Shown here piece after piece: positions 1 to 8,699 of a DNA stretch of 64,000 nucleotides. The notes below the pieces were generated by a model, which was given only the letters and a program-made list of their open reading frames with translations, was not told the origin of the DNA and ran no database searches. Origin of the DNA: Eriocheir sinensis (lineage: Eukaryota; Arthropoda; Malacostraca; Decapoda; Varunidae); assembly GCF_024679095.1 (NCBI RefSeq), contig NW_026110519.1, forward strand, positions 595,770 through 659,769. The letters are read 5' to 3'. Every line of letters begins with the position of its first letter. The first letter of the stretch is position 1. The translations under genes were made by a program, and so were the position numbers.

Positions 1-782
1 CCTCTTCCTCTTCTTCCTCGTCCTCCTCCCCTCTAGTATTGTCTTCACCCACACAGCAGCCCCTCCCATCCTCCTCCTCCTCCTCCTCGACCATCTCCGA
101 TCTCCCCGCTTCCCACCCCTCCTCCTCTTCTTCCTCCTCTTCCTCCTCCTCCTCCTCCTCCTCGCCGTCCTCGACCGTCCCCCCTCTCCCTCCCGCCCAC
201 CTCCTCCTCCTCCTCCTCTCCCTCTTTCTCCTCCTTGTCCTCCGCCTCTTCGCTCGTCCCTCCCTCCCACACCTGTCCTTCACCTTCCCCTTCCCCCTCT
301 TCCTCCTCCCTCTCCTCGTCCGTCCCTCCCTCCCCCACCTCACTCTCCCTTTCACCTACTCCTCCTCCTCCTCCTCCTCCTCCTCCTCCTCCTCCTCCTC
401 CCCCTCCCCCTCCTCCTCCTCCGCCTCCAATTCCTCGCCTTCCTCTTCCGTCCCCCCTCTCCCCTCTTCCCGCCCACTCTCCTCCTCCTCCTCCTCTCCC
501 TCTTTCTCCTCCTTGTCCTCCGCCTCCTCGCTCGTCCCTCCCTCCAACACCTGTCCCTTACCTTCCCTTTCCCCCTCTTCCTCCTCCCCCTCCTCGTCCG
601 TTCCTCCCTCCACCACCTCACCCTCCCTTTCTCCTTCTTCCTCTTCCTCCTCCTCCTCCCCCTTTCCACCTTCCACCTCTTCCACAATTTCTCCTCGTTC
701 TTCACAGCAGGTCCCTCCCCTCCCTTCCCGCTCTCCCCTCCCCCCTTCACCCACCCCTCCTGGCCCCCCGTCCGACCGTCGG
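1..782. repeat. Pyrimidine-rich (TCC)n tract with a ~276 bp internal duplication
   Basis: Almost pure C/T on the plus strand, dominated by TCC triplets. The segment from about 205 recurs, diverged, from about 481 (the CTCTTTCTCCTCCTTGTCC word is in both), so there is an imperfect ~276 bp tandem duplication above the triplet level. The tract stays open as Ser/Pro/Leu codons into the LINE ORF1 that follows. It may be the low-complexity N-terminus of that ORF or a microsatellite the element is joined to. Confidence 0.85.
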
Positions 783-1256
783 GTTCTTGTTGTTGTTGAT
801 AGTCAGGTTCGTTATGTTGACAGGTATTTTTGCTCCAAGGATAAGAACAGGACGAGGGTGTGTTTCCCAGGGGCAGGGGTGGGCCATATATCAGACAGGA
901 TTGAGGCGTGTATGGCAAGCGAGGGATCGAACCCCATTGCCTTTCTCAGCTGTGGCGGAAACGACGTTTCTCGTGTGCCAAGCGAGGACCTTCTCAGACG
1001 TTTTAGAGAATTGTTAGGCAGGATACGTGACGCTGGTGGGTCGCCAGTAGTGTGTGGCGTCCTGCCAAGGAGGGGCGTTGGCGATGGATGGCTGTCCAGG
1101 GCGATAGCAGTGAACAGCAGACTTGCTGAGCACTGCGAGCGCAATGGGTGGCTGTTCGTCGACAATTGGGACCTCTTCTTTGGCAACGACGCCCTCTACG
1201 CCCGTGACGGGATACACTTGACGTTCAAGGGTGTTGAGGCTCTCAGACTCCCTTGA
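39..1256 (+). CDS. LINE ORF1 protein: low-complexity N-terminus plus SGNH-hydrolase-like domain
   Basis: Residues 1 to about 245 are Ser/Pro/Leu low complexity from the TCC tract. Residues about 250-405 form a compact domain with SGNH/GDSL landmarks: a VVVDSQ block I (the usual Gly before DSQ is replaced by Val), SCGGND as block III, and DGIHLT near the end supplying the catalytic Asp and His. CR1-type ORF1 proteins often carry such an esterase domain, whose role in retrotransposition is not settled. The reading frame is intact to the TGA at 1256. The ATG at 39 is only the first in the window and is not supported otherwise. Confidence is high for the domain and low for the start. Confidence 0.75.
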   Translation: MSSPTQQPLPSSSSSSSTISDLPASHPSSSSSSSSSSSSSSSPSSTVPPLPPAHLLLLLLSLFLLLVLRLFARPSLPHLSFTFPFPLFLLPLLVRPSLPHLTLPFTYSSSSSSSSSSSSSSPSPSSSSASNSSPSSSVPPLPSSRPLSSSSSSPSFSSLSSASSLVPPSNTCPLPSLSPSSSSPSSSVPPSTTSPSLSPSSSSSSSSPFPPSTSSTISPRSSQQVPPLPSRSPLPPSPTPPGPPSDRRVLVVVDSQVRYVDRYFCSKDKNRTRVCFPGAGVGHISDRIEACMASEGSNPIAFLSCGGNDVSRVPSEDLLRRFRELLGRIRDAGGSPVVCGVLPRRGVGDGWLSRAIAVNSRLAEHCERNGWLFVDNWDLFFGNDALYARDGIHLTFKGVEALRLP

Positions 1257-1377
1257 GCGAGCACTTGGTACCCTGAGGGATTTTTTAGTATAGGCGAGGG
1301 GGGGAGGAGTAATGGGAGCAATGGGAGGAGTAATGGGAGGGGACATCTAGCTCATAATATAACCAGGCAGCTTAGAA

Positions 1378-2715
1378 GTAATTATAGAGGAGTAACAGAG
1401 GACGGGCTAAGAATCTTCTATACTAACAGCAGGAGCCTCAGAAACAAGATATACTTACTAAGGGGTGAAGCTTGTTCAGAAAATTTTGACATAATAGCGA
1501 TCACTGAGACATGGATAGACACTGCTAATAGAAATTTTAGATCAGAATTTGAAATAACGGGTTATCAGATGTTTCACAAAGACAGAAGGGGCAGAAAGGG
1601 AGGTGGAGTTGCGCTATATGTTAAAGACTCACTTAAATGTTTAGTTAACAACTCAGTCAAAACTAACATGGATTCAGAATCAGTTTGGGTGGACGTTTAC
1701 AAAGGAAAGAAAACTAACTCTAGGAGTTATATACAGGCCACCCAACCTTAACAGGCAGGACACGAGTATATTACTACAGGAGATTGGCAGGGCGAGTATG
1801 AGTAGAAATGTCTGCGTAATGGGGGACTTTAATTATAGGAATATAGACTGGGAAGATCTAGTGGGTGACCTGGAAGCCGAGGACTTTCTTGAAGTTATAC
1901 AAGATAATTTCCTTAAGCAGGTAGTTACTGAGCCTACCAGAGGAGATAACATATTAGACTTAGTCCTAACCAATAATGGGAACTTGCTACGTGAGTTGGA
2001 GGTGGGCGGAGAATTAGGAAATAGTGATCACAGAACGGTTCGTTTTAGCTTAGACTGGGCGGTAACCCGCGAACCAAACCCAGTGTTAGTGCCAGATTTT
2101 AGAAGAGCAAGCTACGAGGGGCTTCGAAGACATCTTGAATGGGTAAACTGGGATAATTTAGGGATTCATGAGGGCCAGAACTGCGGATTGGAGAGCCAGG
2201 AGAACCAGGTAGAAATGTCTTACAATAATTTAGTTAGAGTAATAGTAGAGGGGCAAGAACAACAAATACCACAGCGAACACTTAGAAAAGAAAACAATGA
2301 TCCTAAGTGGATGACTCGTGGACTAAAACACGAGATTGGGTTAAAGAAGGGAATTTATCAGAAAATAAAGAACGGGGAAACACATCTCAGGGGCCGGTAC
2401 GTCGAACTGTCTAGATTAGTTAAGAAAAACACCAGGATAGCAAAAAAGAACTATGAGATCAAAGTAGCAAATGAGGCGACAAGTAATCCTAAGGGCTTCT
2501 TTCAGATGTATAGAACAAAAACACCGGAGAAAATTGGACCGCTGAAAACAAACACAGGGGAGCTAGTAGAAAATTACGAAAATATGAGCACATTGTTGAA
2601 CGACTACTTCCTTTCAGTATTCACACAGGAGGATCGAACGACTATACCGGAAAGAGTTCAGGTGTACGAGGGCGGGGATGGCGATAAATTGAGGGAACAA
2701 GTCGCCAGGTCCTGA
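1378..2715 (+). pseudogene. LINE ORF2 endonuclease domain, frameshifted
   Basis: N-terminal part of ORF2, an exonuclease-endonuclease-phosphatase fold. Catalytic landmarks are visible: the Glu of ITETW at about 1506, the RKGGGVALYV strand at about 1590-1620, the Asp of GDFN at about 1825 and the SDH triad at 2023-2031. The frame breaks near 1715 (the IYRPPN block is out of frame with the upstream part) and again near 2695 before the RT domain. The enzyme would nick target DNA to prime reverse transcription. Here it is a fossil. Confidence 0.88.
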
Positions 2716-4162
2716 CGGGATATTTCCGAGGGTATTAAAGGAGTTAGGTGATATAATCAGTGACCCACTAACCGACATCTTTAAGATGTCGGTAAATACT
2801 GGCTATGTGCCGAGCCTATGGAAAGTAGCTAATGTGACGCCGATTTTTAAAAAGGGGGACAGGTCAGTTGCTTCAAACTATCGCCCAATTAGCTTAACAT
2901 CGGTTATAGGGAAGATGCTGGAGTCCATAATAGCCAGGAACATTCGGGAGCATTTAGAGAAACATAGCTTAATTCACGACTCGCAGCATGGGTTCACAAA
3001 AGGTAGGTCATGCCTCACCAATCTCTTGTCCTTCTACAATAAAGTATTTGAGGCGGTTGACAGAGATGAAAATTATGATGTAATCTATCTTGATTTTAGT
3101 AAAGCGTTTGACAAAGTTCCTCACCAACGACTGTTGCTTAAATTACAGGCTCACGGAGTAGAGGGTAAAGTTTTGAAATGGGTCAAGGCGTGGCTTAGCA
3201 ATAGGAGGCAAAGAGTGCAAATCAATGGTAAAAGATCTGACTGGGGATGTGTTACGAGTGGGGTCCCACAAGGTTCGGTATTAGGTCCGCTTTTGTTTAT
3301 TATTTATATCAATGACTTAGACACAGGAATTAGTAGTGATGTTAGTAAATTTGCAGATGATACCAAGATCGGTAGAGTAATTGAGTCGGATCAGGACGCT
3401 AGTATTCTCCAAGGTGAACTCAACAGATTATATGACTGGGCGGATAAATGGCAGATGGAGTTCAATGTAGGGAAGTGCAGTATTCTGAGTGTAGGTAGGA
3501 ACAACCCCTCACATAACTATTGCTTAAATGACACTCTCATAAGTAGGTCTGGGTGCGAGAGAGATTTAGGGGTCTTAGTGAGCTCTGATCTCCGTCCAAG
3601 GGCACAATGCATTCAAGCTAGAAATCGAGCTAATAGGGTACTGGGATTTATTTCAAGGAGCGTAAGCAACAGAAGCCCCGAAGTCTTCCTCAAACTATAT
3701 TTAGCATTAGTTAGACCTCATCTTGACTATGCGGTTCAGTTCTGGTCACCCTACCATAGAATGGATATCAAAATGTTAGAATCGGTGCAGAGGAGGATGA
3801 CTAAGATGATTCAGGGGTTGAGAAACTTGCCATACGAGGAAAGACTCAAACAGTTAAACTTGCATTCTCTAGAAAGGCGAAGGGTGCGTGGAGACATGAT
3901 CGAGGTTTATAAATGGATGAAGGGCTTTAATAAGGGAGACATTCATAAGGTTTTGTTGGTAAGAGAACCGGGTAGGACACGAAGTAACGGGTTTAAACTG
4001 GATAAATTCAGATTCAACAGGGACATAGGCAAAAATTGGTTTACTAACAGGGTGGTGGATGAGTGGAATAGGCTTAGCAGTCATGTGGTGAGTGCCAATT
4101 CAATTGTCACATTCAAAAATAGACTAGATAAATTCATGGACAGCGATATTAGGTGGGGTTAG
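2699..4162 (+). CDS. LINE ORF2 reverse transcriptase and C-terminal domain
   Basis: This open frame encodes a complete non-LTR reverse transcriptase. Visible blocks include SPGPDGI, the YRPISL block, the HGF..GRSCLTNL block, YLDFSKAFDKVPH, GVPQGSVLGPLLF and the catalytic FADD at 3350-3361. After it come the thumb region (FNVGKC) and the usual C-terminal segment ending with a WNRLSSHVV-like motif. The frame starts upstream of the first ATG (2786) because it continues ORF2 after a frameshift near 2695. Close relatives of this family are common in decapod genomes; that is recalled, not searched. Confidence 0.92.
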   Translation, partial: KSPGPDGIFPRVLKELGDIISDPLTDIFKMSVNTGYVPSLWKVANVTPIFKKGDRSVASNYRPISLTSVIGKMLESIIARNIREHLEKHSLIHDSQHGFTKGRSCLTNLLSFYNKVFEAVDRDENYDVIYLDFSKAFDKVPHQRLLLKLQAHGVEGKVLKWVKAWLSNRRQRVQINGKRSDWGCVTSGVPQGSVLGPLLFIIYINDLDTGISSDVSKFADDTKIGRVIESDQDASILQGELNRLYDWADKWQMEFNVGKCSILSVGRNNPSHNYCLNDTLISRSGCERDLGVLVSSDLRPRAQCIQARNRANRVLGFISRSVSNRSPEVFLKLYLALVRPHLDYAVQFWSPYHRMDIKMLESVQRRMTKMIQGLRNLPYEERLKQLNLHSLERRRVRGDMIEVYKWMKGFNKGDIHKVLLVREPGRTRSNGFKLDKFRFNRDIGKNWFTNRVVDEWNRLSSHVVSANSIVTFKNRLDKFMDSDIRWG

Positions 4163-4256
4163 ATACACGGGAGCTTAGGGTCAAAGGAGCTGCCTCGTAC
4201 AGGCCTACCGGCCTCTTGTAGACTCCTGCGTTCTTATGTTCTTATGTTCTTATGTT

Positions 4257-4345
4257 AGGTAGGCAAGAGTTCACAATCCGTCTAACGCCGACGCAGAGTC
4301 ACACATGCAACGTACTCGGTCTAGACTTCCTCACGGTTCGAAGTC
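4257..4345 (+). repeat. hr family C fragment
   Basis: TAGGTAGGCAAGAGTTCACAATCCGTCTAACGC followed by GCAGAGTCACACATGCAACGTACTCGG. This flank and core recur at 6600, 6870, 17210, 31960, 34330, 34880, 35030, 53750, 54420 and 59560. It directly follows the LINE 3' tail. Confidence 0.8.
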
Positions 4346-4486
4346 TCTTTATGTTTTCTTTTTTCGCCTGCGTGAACTGGAATGGAAAAACAGTCATCGT
4401 TAGAATGATAATAAAGGCAAATCGAGATAATAAAGACTCGATAAGAAAAAGCATAAAGGCAAATCACAAAAAAAAGGCAAACTCAC

Positions 4487-5286
4487 GTGTGTCCGTGCAA
4501 TTCAGCAGCGTGTAGTAGGATTCTCCCATGGAGTACATGCGCTCGTCGGGCGTATCGGCACATGCCTTGTTCCTGATAGCCGTCGCGACTTTTTTCATCT
4601 CTTCTTCTTTCTCCTTGTCTTTGGAAATCGGCGTGACGTCCAACAGATATGTGAACAGGGCTTTGTCGCTTAAGGGTTTTCCGGCAGCAATTGCGGCGGT
4701 GGCGGCATCGCTTAACAGTATTTTCCTGTATTCCTTCAGTTGTTTTTCGAGTACAATTCGCAGAGGTTTCTTCTTGGCAGTTTTAGAGACGAATGCGGAT
4801 CCCAGGTTGCGAACGATACTCTCCGTGTCGCACATCTCGATGTCTGAAAAATTAAAAAGTAAGATAATCACTGGGACAAAAACGTGCCAACACCTGGAAT
4901 TAGCAAATTAAAATAAATAACGAGCGCGTGTAACATATGTTGTTTGACACGCGTGTATTGAACGAAATTGTTCAATACTAACCTGTTCGATGAAGAGAGG
5001 ATCATTGGTGAACTGCATGAAGTAACAATCTGGATTGTGGTATATGTGTTTTATTAAGGGATCGCTTTTACGCCAGTTTCTCAGCGAAAGACCACAATGA
5101 TAGCACCTCACGTTGTCACCCACACCTGTAAGAGTAATAATATAAGTAGTAAATGTTGAAAAATAGACGTAATAAATGTTGAATCATTAATATTGCCAAA
5201 AATATTGTTGAACCAATATATAAAAGGAATATTACCCAAGTAATAAAATCCAACTTTGGCTAGATTTGCAGGCGTCTGTTCCACGC
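4487..5286 (-). pseudogene. IAP-like gene fragment: BIR domain over two exons plus a third exon
   Basis: Three exon-like blocks on the minus strand with consensus splice signals. Block 1 (5286-5236) ends at a GTAATA donor and encodes the GFYYLG strand typical of baculoviral IAP repeats. Block 2 (5125-4983) follows a TTACAG acceptor and carries the zinc ligands Cys-x2-Cys (VRCYHC), the conserved Trp, then His and Cys with BIR spacing (H-x6-C). It ends at a CAG/GTTAGT donor. Block 3 (4843-4487) follows TTTTTCAG, encodes a lysine-rich region and ends at GTGAGT. Inferred introns are about 110 and 139 bp. The 5' side is cut at 5286 where a piece of an unrelated gene is joined, so the locus cannot encode a complete protein. 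BIR proteins bind caspases or signalling partners. IAP genes occur in hosts, baculoviruses and endogenous nimaviruses. No RING is seen. Confidence 0.75.
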
Positions 5287-5486
5287 GAAGTAGTATAAAC
5301 ACATTTGTTATCGACGAATCCAATTCGAAGAACAAAGTACTTCACAAACAAAACAGGTTCTGCATATTGAATTTTTATTTCGACGACGATACGCTAACGT
5401 CCTATACCGACACGACTATACCTCAACAACACGGAGCGTTTCAGATTAAATTAATCGATACTCCTTTTTCGGAAAGCGACATAGTG
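5287..5486 (+). pseudogene. Internal fragment of the 59614-60383 gene
   Basis: Near-identical to 60028-60230 on the same strand, encoding the RSSINTFVIDE to SESDIV stretch. It is cut off at both sides: at 5286 it meets the IAP-like exon on the opposite strand, and at 5486 it meets a lysine-rich minus-strand fragment. It has no start or stop of its own. Confidence 0.85.
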
Positions 5487-5729
5487 TTCCAATTCTCTCA
5501 AGAGCGTCGACTGGCTGTTTTTCAATTTGTGCAACGAATCTGCTTTCAGCTTAAAAACACGATTCAACAATTCGTTCTCGAGTATGATAAAGTTGTCGTT
5601 CGTTTCAACTTTGTTAGCAGAGTCTTCCTGAGTCTCGAATTCAATGTTTGTCTTTTTGTTATTCTTCTTCTTGGTGGTATGCGATGGTTCAACTGTTTCT
5701 GATAACTCTTCACTTCGATGTCGAGATTG
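5487..5729 (-). pseudogene. Unrecognised lysine-rich coding fragment without a start codon
   Basis: The minus-strand frame is open for about 80 codons from 5729 down into the junction at 5487. It encodes an acidic start (SEELSETVEPS), a basic run (TTKKKNNKKTN) and a helical segment (ENELLNRVFKLKADSLHKLK). Codon use and composition look like the neighbouring viral genes, whereas the overlapping plus frame looks like an antisense shadow. There is no ATG and no stop before the junction, so this is an internal piece of a larger gene. Function unknown. Confidence 0.5.
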
Positions 5730-5967
5730 TCAGCCACTAACAATTCGGAGACACAGTGACAGCCAAACCCGTTTATCTCACATATTCGCTAACGTGTGAC
5801 AAGGACATCGTCATTCGCTTCTGACTGCTACTAATATTCCCGGTGTTGTTTGATTGTTAATTTTGTAGCATGGGTTTAAATGAATCTGTATCTGAAATTG
5901 TAGCTGCTTGAAGACAGAGAAAACAATTGTATGTAAGGTTCTTGAACTAGACAGAGCGATAACTTAC
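5730..5967. other. Non-coding stretch with a copy of a membrane-gene 3' flank
   Basis: From about 5797 to 5940 the sequence matches 47920-48030 (CTGACTGCTACTAATATTCCCGG and following), the 3' end and downstream flank of the small membrane-protein gene at 25508-25642. Nothing else is supported here. Confidence 0.6.
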
Positions 5968-6139
5968 CGTTTTCAGAATGCTGTTGCGTCGCGTCGTCCT
6001 CGCATCTTCCTTTCTTGTGTGTCAGTAATAAATATTTTAACCGCTGTTGAGTTTTATTTTCTTTTAGATTTTTTTTTTCTGCACTGAAGAACCGTAACAA
6101 GACAATTACTACGTGACGCTTCTTCAAGCTCGACCCCAT
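5968..6139 (-). CDS. Possible first exon of a spliced small gene
   Basis: An ATG at 6139 opens a basic reading frame (GSSLKKRHVVIVLLRFF and onward) of 57 codons that reaches a strong donor (AACG/GTAAGT) at 5968. The frame runs on for 30 codons past the donor before stopping. The donor and the composition change there suggest an exon end. No downstream exon could be identified because the following sequence is a mosaic junction. Function unknown. Confidence 0.35.
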
Positions 6140-6309
6140 TATTTTACTTACCTAAATCGCTCTTGTTTAGATGTCGATGCTTCTTGTTTTTTTGGCATCC
6201 CTCCCAAAACAAAGGTTTCATTTTTTAGCTAGGATTTAAGGATAAAGTTAAGATTTAAAACAAATAATAACAAGCCAGTTTATTATCAGAATCATGCACT
6301 CTCCTCTCT

Positions 6310-6543
6310 TTACATTCGAGACGTTGGTGAATGCGTGACTTTGTCTGCAATGTAGACCAATTCTGAGACGATTTTGGATACGATGCTTCTAACAAACGCA
6401 TCTCTCGCTTGTGTATCTTTCATTGACAGAAGTTCTTCATAGGGGGTCAGCTCCGTTATCGACAAGGTGGGTCTGGATACTAGAGCTCCTGCTTGATCTG
6501 ACGGATCTGTTTCGAAGGTTTCTTCATCTCCGTACGTAATCAT
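6310..6543 (-). pseudogene. Gene V, N-terminal part, fused into an hr family B unit
   Basis: An ATG at 6543 starts an acidic protein (MITYGDEETFETDPSDQ...). After about residue 58 it runs into a sequence shared with gene V's C-terminal pieces at 22080 and 43658 (SELVYIADKVT). It then leaves the gene and continues as hr family B repeat, stopping soon after. This locus shows that the family B repeat word lies inside gene V's coding sequence. It is truncated and unlikely to be functional. Protein family unrecognised. Confidence 0.6.
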
Positions 6544-6929
6544 ACGTCTTTCACTCCGACGATGTGATTGCTCTTAATGCTTGTAAGATTTTGTACACTC
6601 CGTAGGCAAGAGTTCACAATCCGTCTAAACACAACTGTAACATCTGCTTTGTCATGTGAGTCGACTTTCCAATCTAGACCAACAATACAATTATCTAGTT
6701 CTTAATGCTTGAGTCCAACAATGCAACTCTCTATTGCATTGCTGTGTGTACTATCTCAACTTTATATTCAACTACATCTCCTATTCAGAATCTGTTGGTG
6801 TAACATATGGGTCACCTCGGAGTACGTTGCACGTTGGATACAATTACTTAGACAAAGTAAAAAGTAAGACTCGTAGGCAAGAGTTCACAATCCGTCTAAC
6901 GCCGACTCAAAGTCACACATTAACACAAC
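6544..6929. repeat. hr family C cluster
   Basis: Contains two GTAGGCAAGAGTTCACAATCC units (about 6602 and 6872), TGTCATGTGAGTCGAC, and GACAAAGTAAAAAGTAAGACTCG. Segment 6596-6728 recurs at 53976-54105. No gene is seen. Confidence 0.75.
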
Positions 6930-6989
6930 TTATCTTTGAGAGACAGAGACACGATATGTTCATTGGGGGTGTGGGCCTTGCGGAACGCA

Positions 6990-7394
6990 ATGCGCGTCCG
7001 TCGCAACGTGATGGACGATTCGTTTCTGCCCTCCTTTCCAGTTCCGTTGAACCTAGTGTTGAAACAAGAAGAGAGATACAGCAGCGACAGTTTTAAAGAC
7101 CTAGAGTACTACAGGTTGTTCAAAGAGAGTTTCGTTAATACCAGCCAGACCTACGCCGAAGAGATGAGTGCTGTTAAAAGTAAATTGAAAGGTTCGTTGA
7201 AATCAGAGCAACTAGTAGCTTCCGATAGTCGGCCCTTTTCCGTGGCGACAAAAGATATAACTGCAACCCTCGACACTCTGAATCCGCTGGGCGATCCAAC
7301 AGACTTAGTACTGAGTAAAACCGACCTGGATAATATAACGAAACAATCGTATACAAATTTGTTGTATTTTCCGTTGACCACGTACGACAATTAA
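6990..7394 (+). CDS. Unrecognised 134-residue protein, possibly 5'-truncated
   Basis: This frame encodes a polar, helix-rich protein (DSFKDLEYYRLFKESF ... LSKTDLDNITKQSY). The ATG at 6990 is the first good start, but the frame is already open upstream into the hr repeat (about 6930), so the true N-terminus may be missing. It ends TAA at 7394, 94 bp before the serine-rich gene in the same direction. No recognisable domain, signal peptide or membrane segment. It is single copy in the window. The minus ORFs over it are antisense shadows. Confidence 0.55.
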   Translation: MRVRRNVMDDSFLPSFPVPLNLVLKQEERYSSDSFKDLEYYRLFKESFVNTSQTYAEEMSAVKSKLKGSLKSEQLVASDSRPFSVATKDITATLDTLNPLGDPTDLVLSKTDLDNITKQSYTNLLYFPLTTYDN

Positions 7395-7488
7395 GGACAA
7401 GCCAGGACAACGTGACTCACCTCACCGTGAGTGAGTGACGCAAGCGCCTCCCGTTAGTTAGCCCTCAGCTCGGCGGGTTTAAAAAGTC

Positions 7489-8301
7489 ATGGATTTTTTA
7501 TTCAGCGATCTGTTTTTGAGTAGTAGTGAAAATGAAGAGACTGATACGACATCCAACACTACAGATTCCGAAACCTGCACCGCCACGAGTAGTAGCAGTA
7601 GTAGCAGCACTGGTAGCACCAGCTGCAGCAGTAGTTGTAGGAGTCTCAGTTGCAGTAGCAGTAGTAGTAGCACCAGCAGTGACACCGACAGTTTTAATGA
7701 TGGTGGCACCACTAGCAGCGGCAGCGTTATTATCAGTAGTACTAGTAGCAACAACAAAGCAAAACGTAAAAGAATCAACTACACTAAAAAACATTCGAAG
7801 AATATTGACTCGTCGGACCGAAGAAGATTAACTCAACGCCACTCGAATATTGACTCGTCGGACCGAAGAAGATTAACTCAACGCCACTCGAATATTGACT
7901 CGTCGGACCGAAGAAGATTAACTCAACGCCACTCAACTCAACGCAACAAGACTATTGAATACGATAATGACACTATAGAACAAGACACGAAATTACAAAA
8001 GTTACTACCTGATGAAAATTTGTTTATGTTCAACAAAGAAGATGAAGCTTGCAGCACTGCACGACATCTCTCGATGTATCACAGCGAAAACAAAGATGAA
8101 GACGGCGACGACGACGACGACAGCGATTCTGATTTTAATCCTGACTCTATCTCAATAGCACTTTGCAAGAGGACTCAGACCGGGTCTTCGGCGACACCAC
8201 CGCCGATTAAACGCATAAGACGTCATTATGGACCGACGCCTTCGTGCAACAGTAGCAGATTCGGTGGAGAGTTCAACACTTGCACGAGTACAGTTGACTG
8301 A
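7489..8301 (+). CDS. Serine-rich acidic protein with three 15-residue tandem repeats
   Basis: The ATG at 7489 opens a 270-residue protein. Residues 13-85 are a Ser/Thr/Cys-rich tract from AGTAGCAGT-type codons. Then come a basic patch (AKRKR, a candidate nuclear localisation signal) and three exact repeats of NIDSSDRRRLTQRHS (45 bp units at 7801, 7846 and 7891). An acidic run (DGDDDDDSDSD) and a basic segment (PPIKRIRRHYGP) follow. The layout suggests a nuclear, phosphorylatable DNA- or RNA-associated protein, which is inference from composition only. An inverted broken fragment lies at 53248-53464. Two other frames are open across the serine tract but lack the repeats and tail. Confidence 0.7.
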   Translation: MDFLFSDLFLSSSENEETDTTSNTTDSETCTATSSSSSSSTGSTSCSSSCRSLSCSSSSSSTSSDTDSFNDGGTTSSGSVIISSTSSNNKAKRKRINYTKKHSKNIDSSDRRRLTQRHSNIDSSDRRRLTQRHSNIDSSDRRRLTQRHSTQRNKTIEYDNDTIEQDTKLQKLLPDENLFMFNKEDEACSTARHLSMYHSENKDEDGDDDDDSDSDFNPDSISIALCKRTQTGSSATPPPIKRIRRHYGPTPSCNSSRFGGEFNTCTSTVD

Positions 8302-8660
8302 TGAGACAGAGTCGCACATTCACTAGCATGTGCAATTCCACCTCATGTTACACCTCACGCCACATCTACTACATCTTAACTCTATTCTACATCTTATCTT
8401 CAAATATTCATAGGCAAGAGTTCAAATGATATAAATTGTGTTAACATTAGAAATCAAGTCAACCTAAGACATGTGTGCAGACTCTTATGTTACTCCTAAA
8501 ATAAAAATGGAACTGAAGTAATTCGTGTGCGTGTGGACTGAGAATACTATGTAAATTCCTAACATACTACAACGAACTATCAGTGTCAGGTGACAATGTT
8601 ATGTAAATTGTGTACAAGGGTAATGTTATGTAAACTGTGGTTATGTAAATTGTGTACATT
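8302..8660. repeat. hr family E unit followed by AT-rich copy of the 19545 region
   Basis: GAGACAGAGTCGCACATTCACTAGCA is an hr core with family E flanks. From about 8421 the sequence follows 19545-19690 (ACATGTGTGCAGACTCTTATG and onward), then degenerates into ATGTAAATTGTG repeats. No coding potential is seen. Confidence 0.65.
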
Positions 8661-8699
8661 TATAAATGTAAAAAAAAAAATACTTTATATTTCCTTGGT

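Larger units (their letters stand above)
783..4256 (+). mobile_element. CR1-like non-LTR retrotransposon (LINE), degenerate
   Basis: Order on the plus strand: ORF1 with an SGNH-esterase-like C-terminus (to 1256), ORF2 endonuclease (about 1378-2715), reverse transcriptase (2699-4162), a short 3' UTR, and three copies of the 8-mer TTCTTATG at 4231-4254. Esterase-type ORF1, apurinic-like endonuclease, RT and a short 3' microsatellite are the CR1 layout. Two frameshifts in ORF2 (near 1715 and 2695) make it inactive. The 3' end abuts an hr family C repeat, so it appears inserted in or next to one. The 5' end may lie outside the window. Confidence 0.9.

Noticed and set aside
7498..7831. Alternative frames over the serine tract (poly-Ala/Val and poly-Leu ORFs)
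   Set aside because: Trinucleotide repeats keep all frames open. Only the plus frame from 7489 has the exact 15-residue units and a natural tail.
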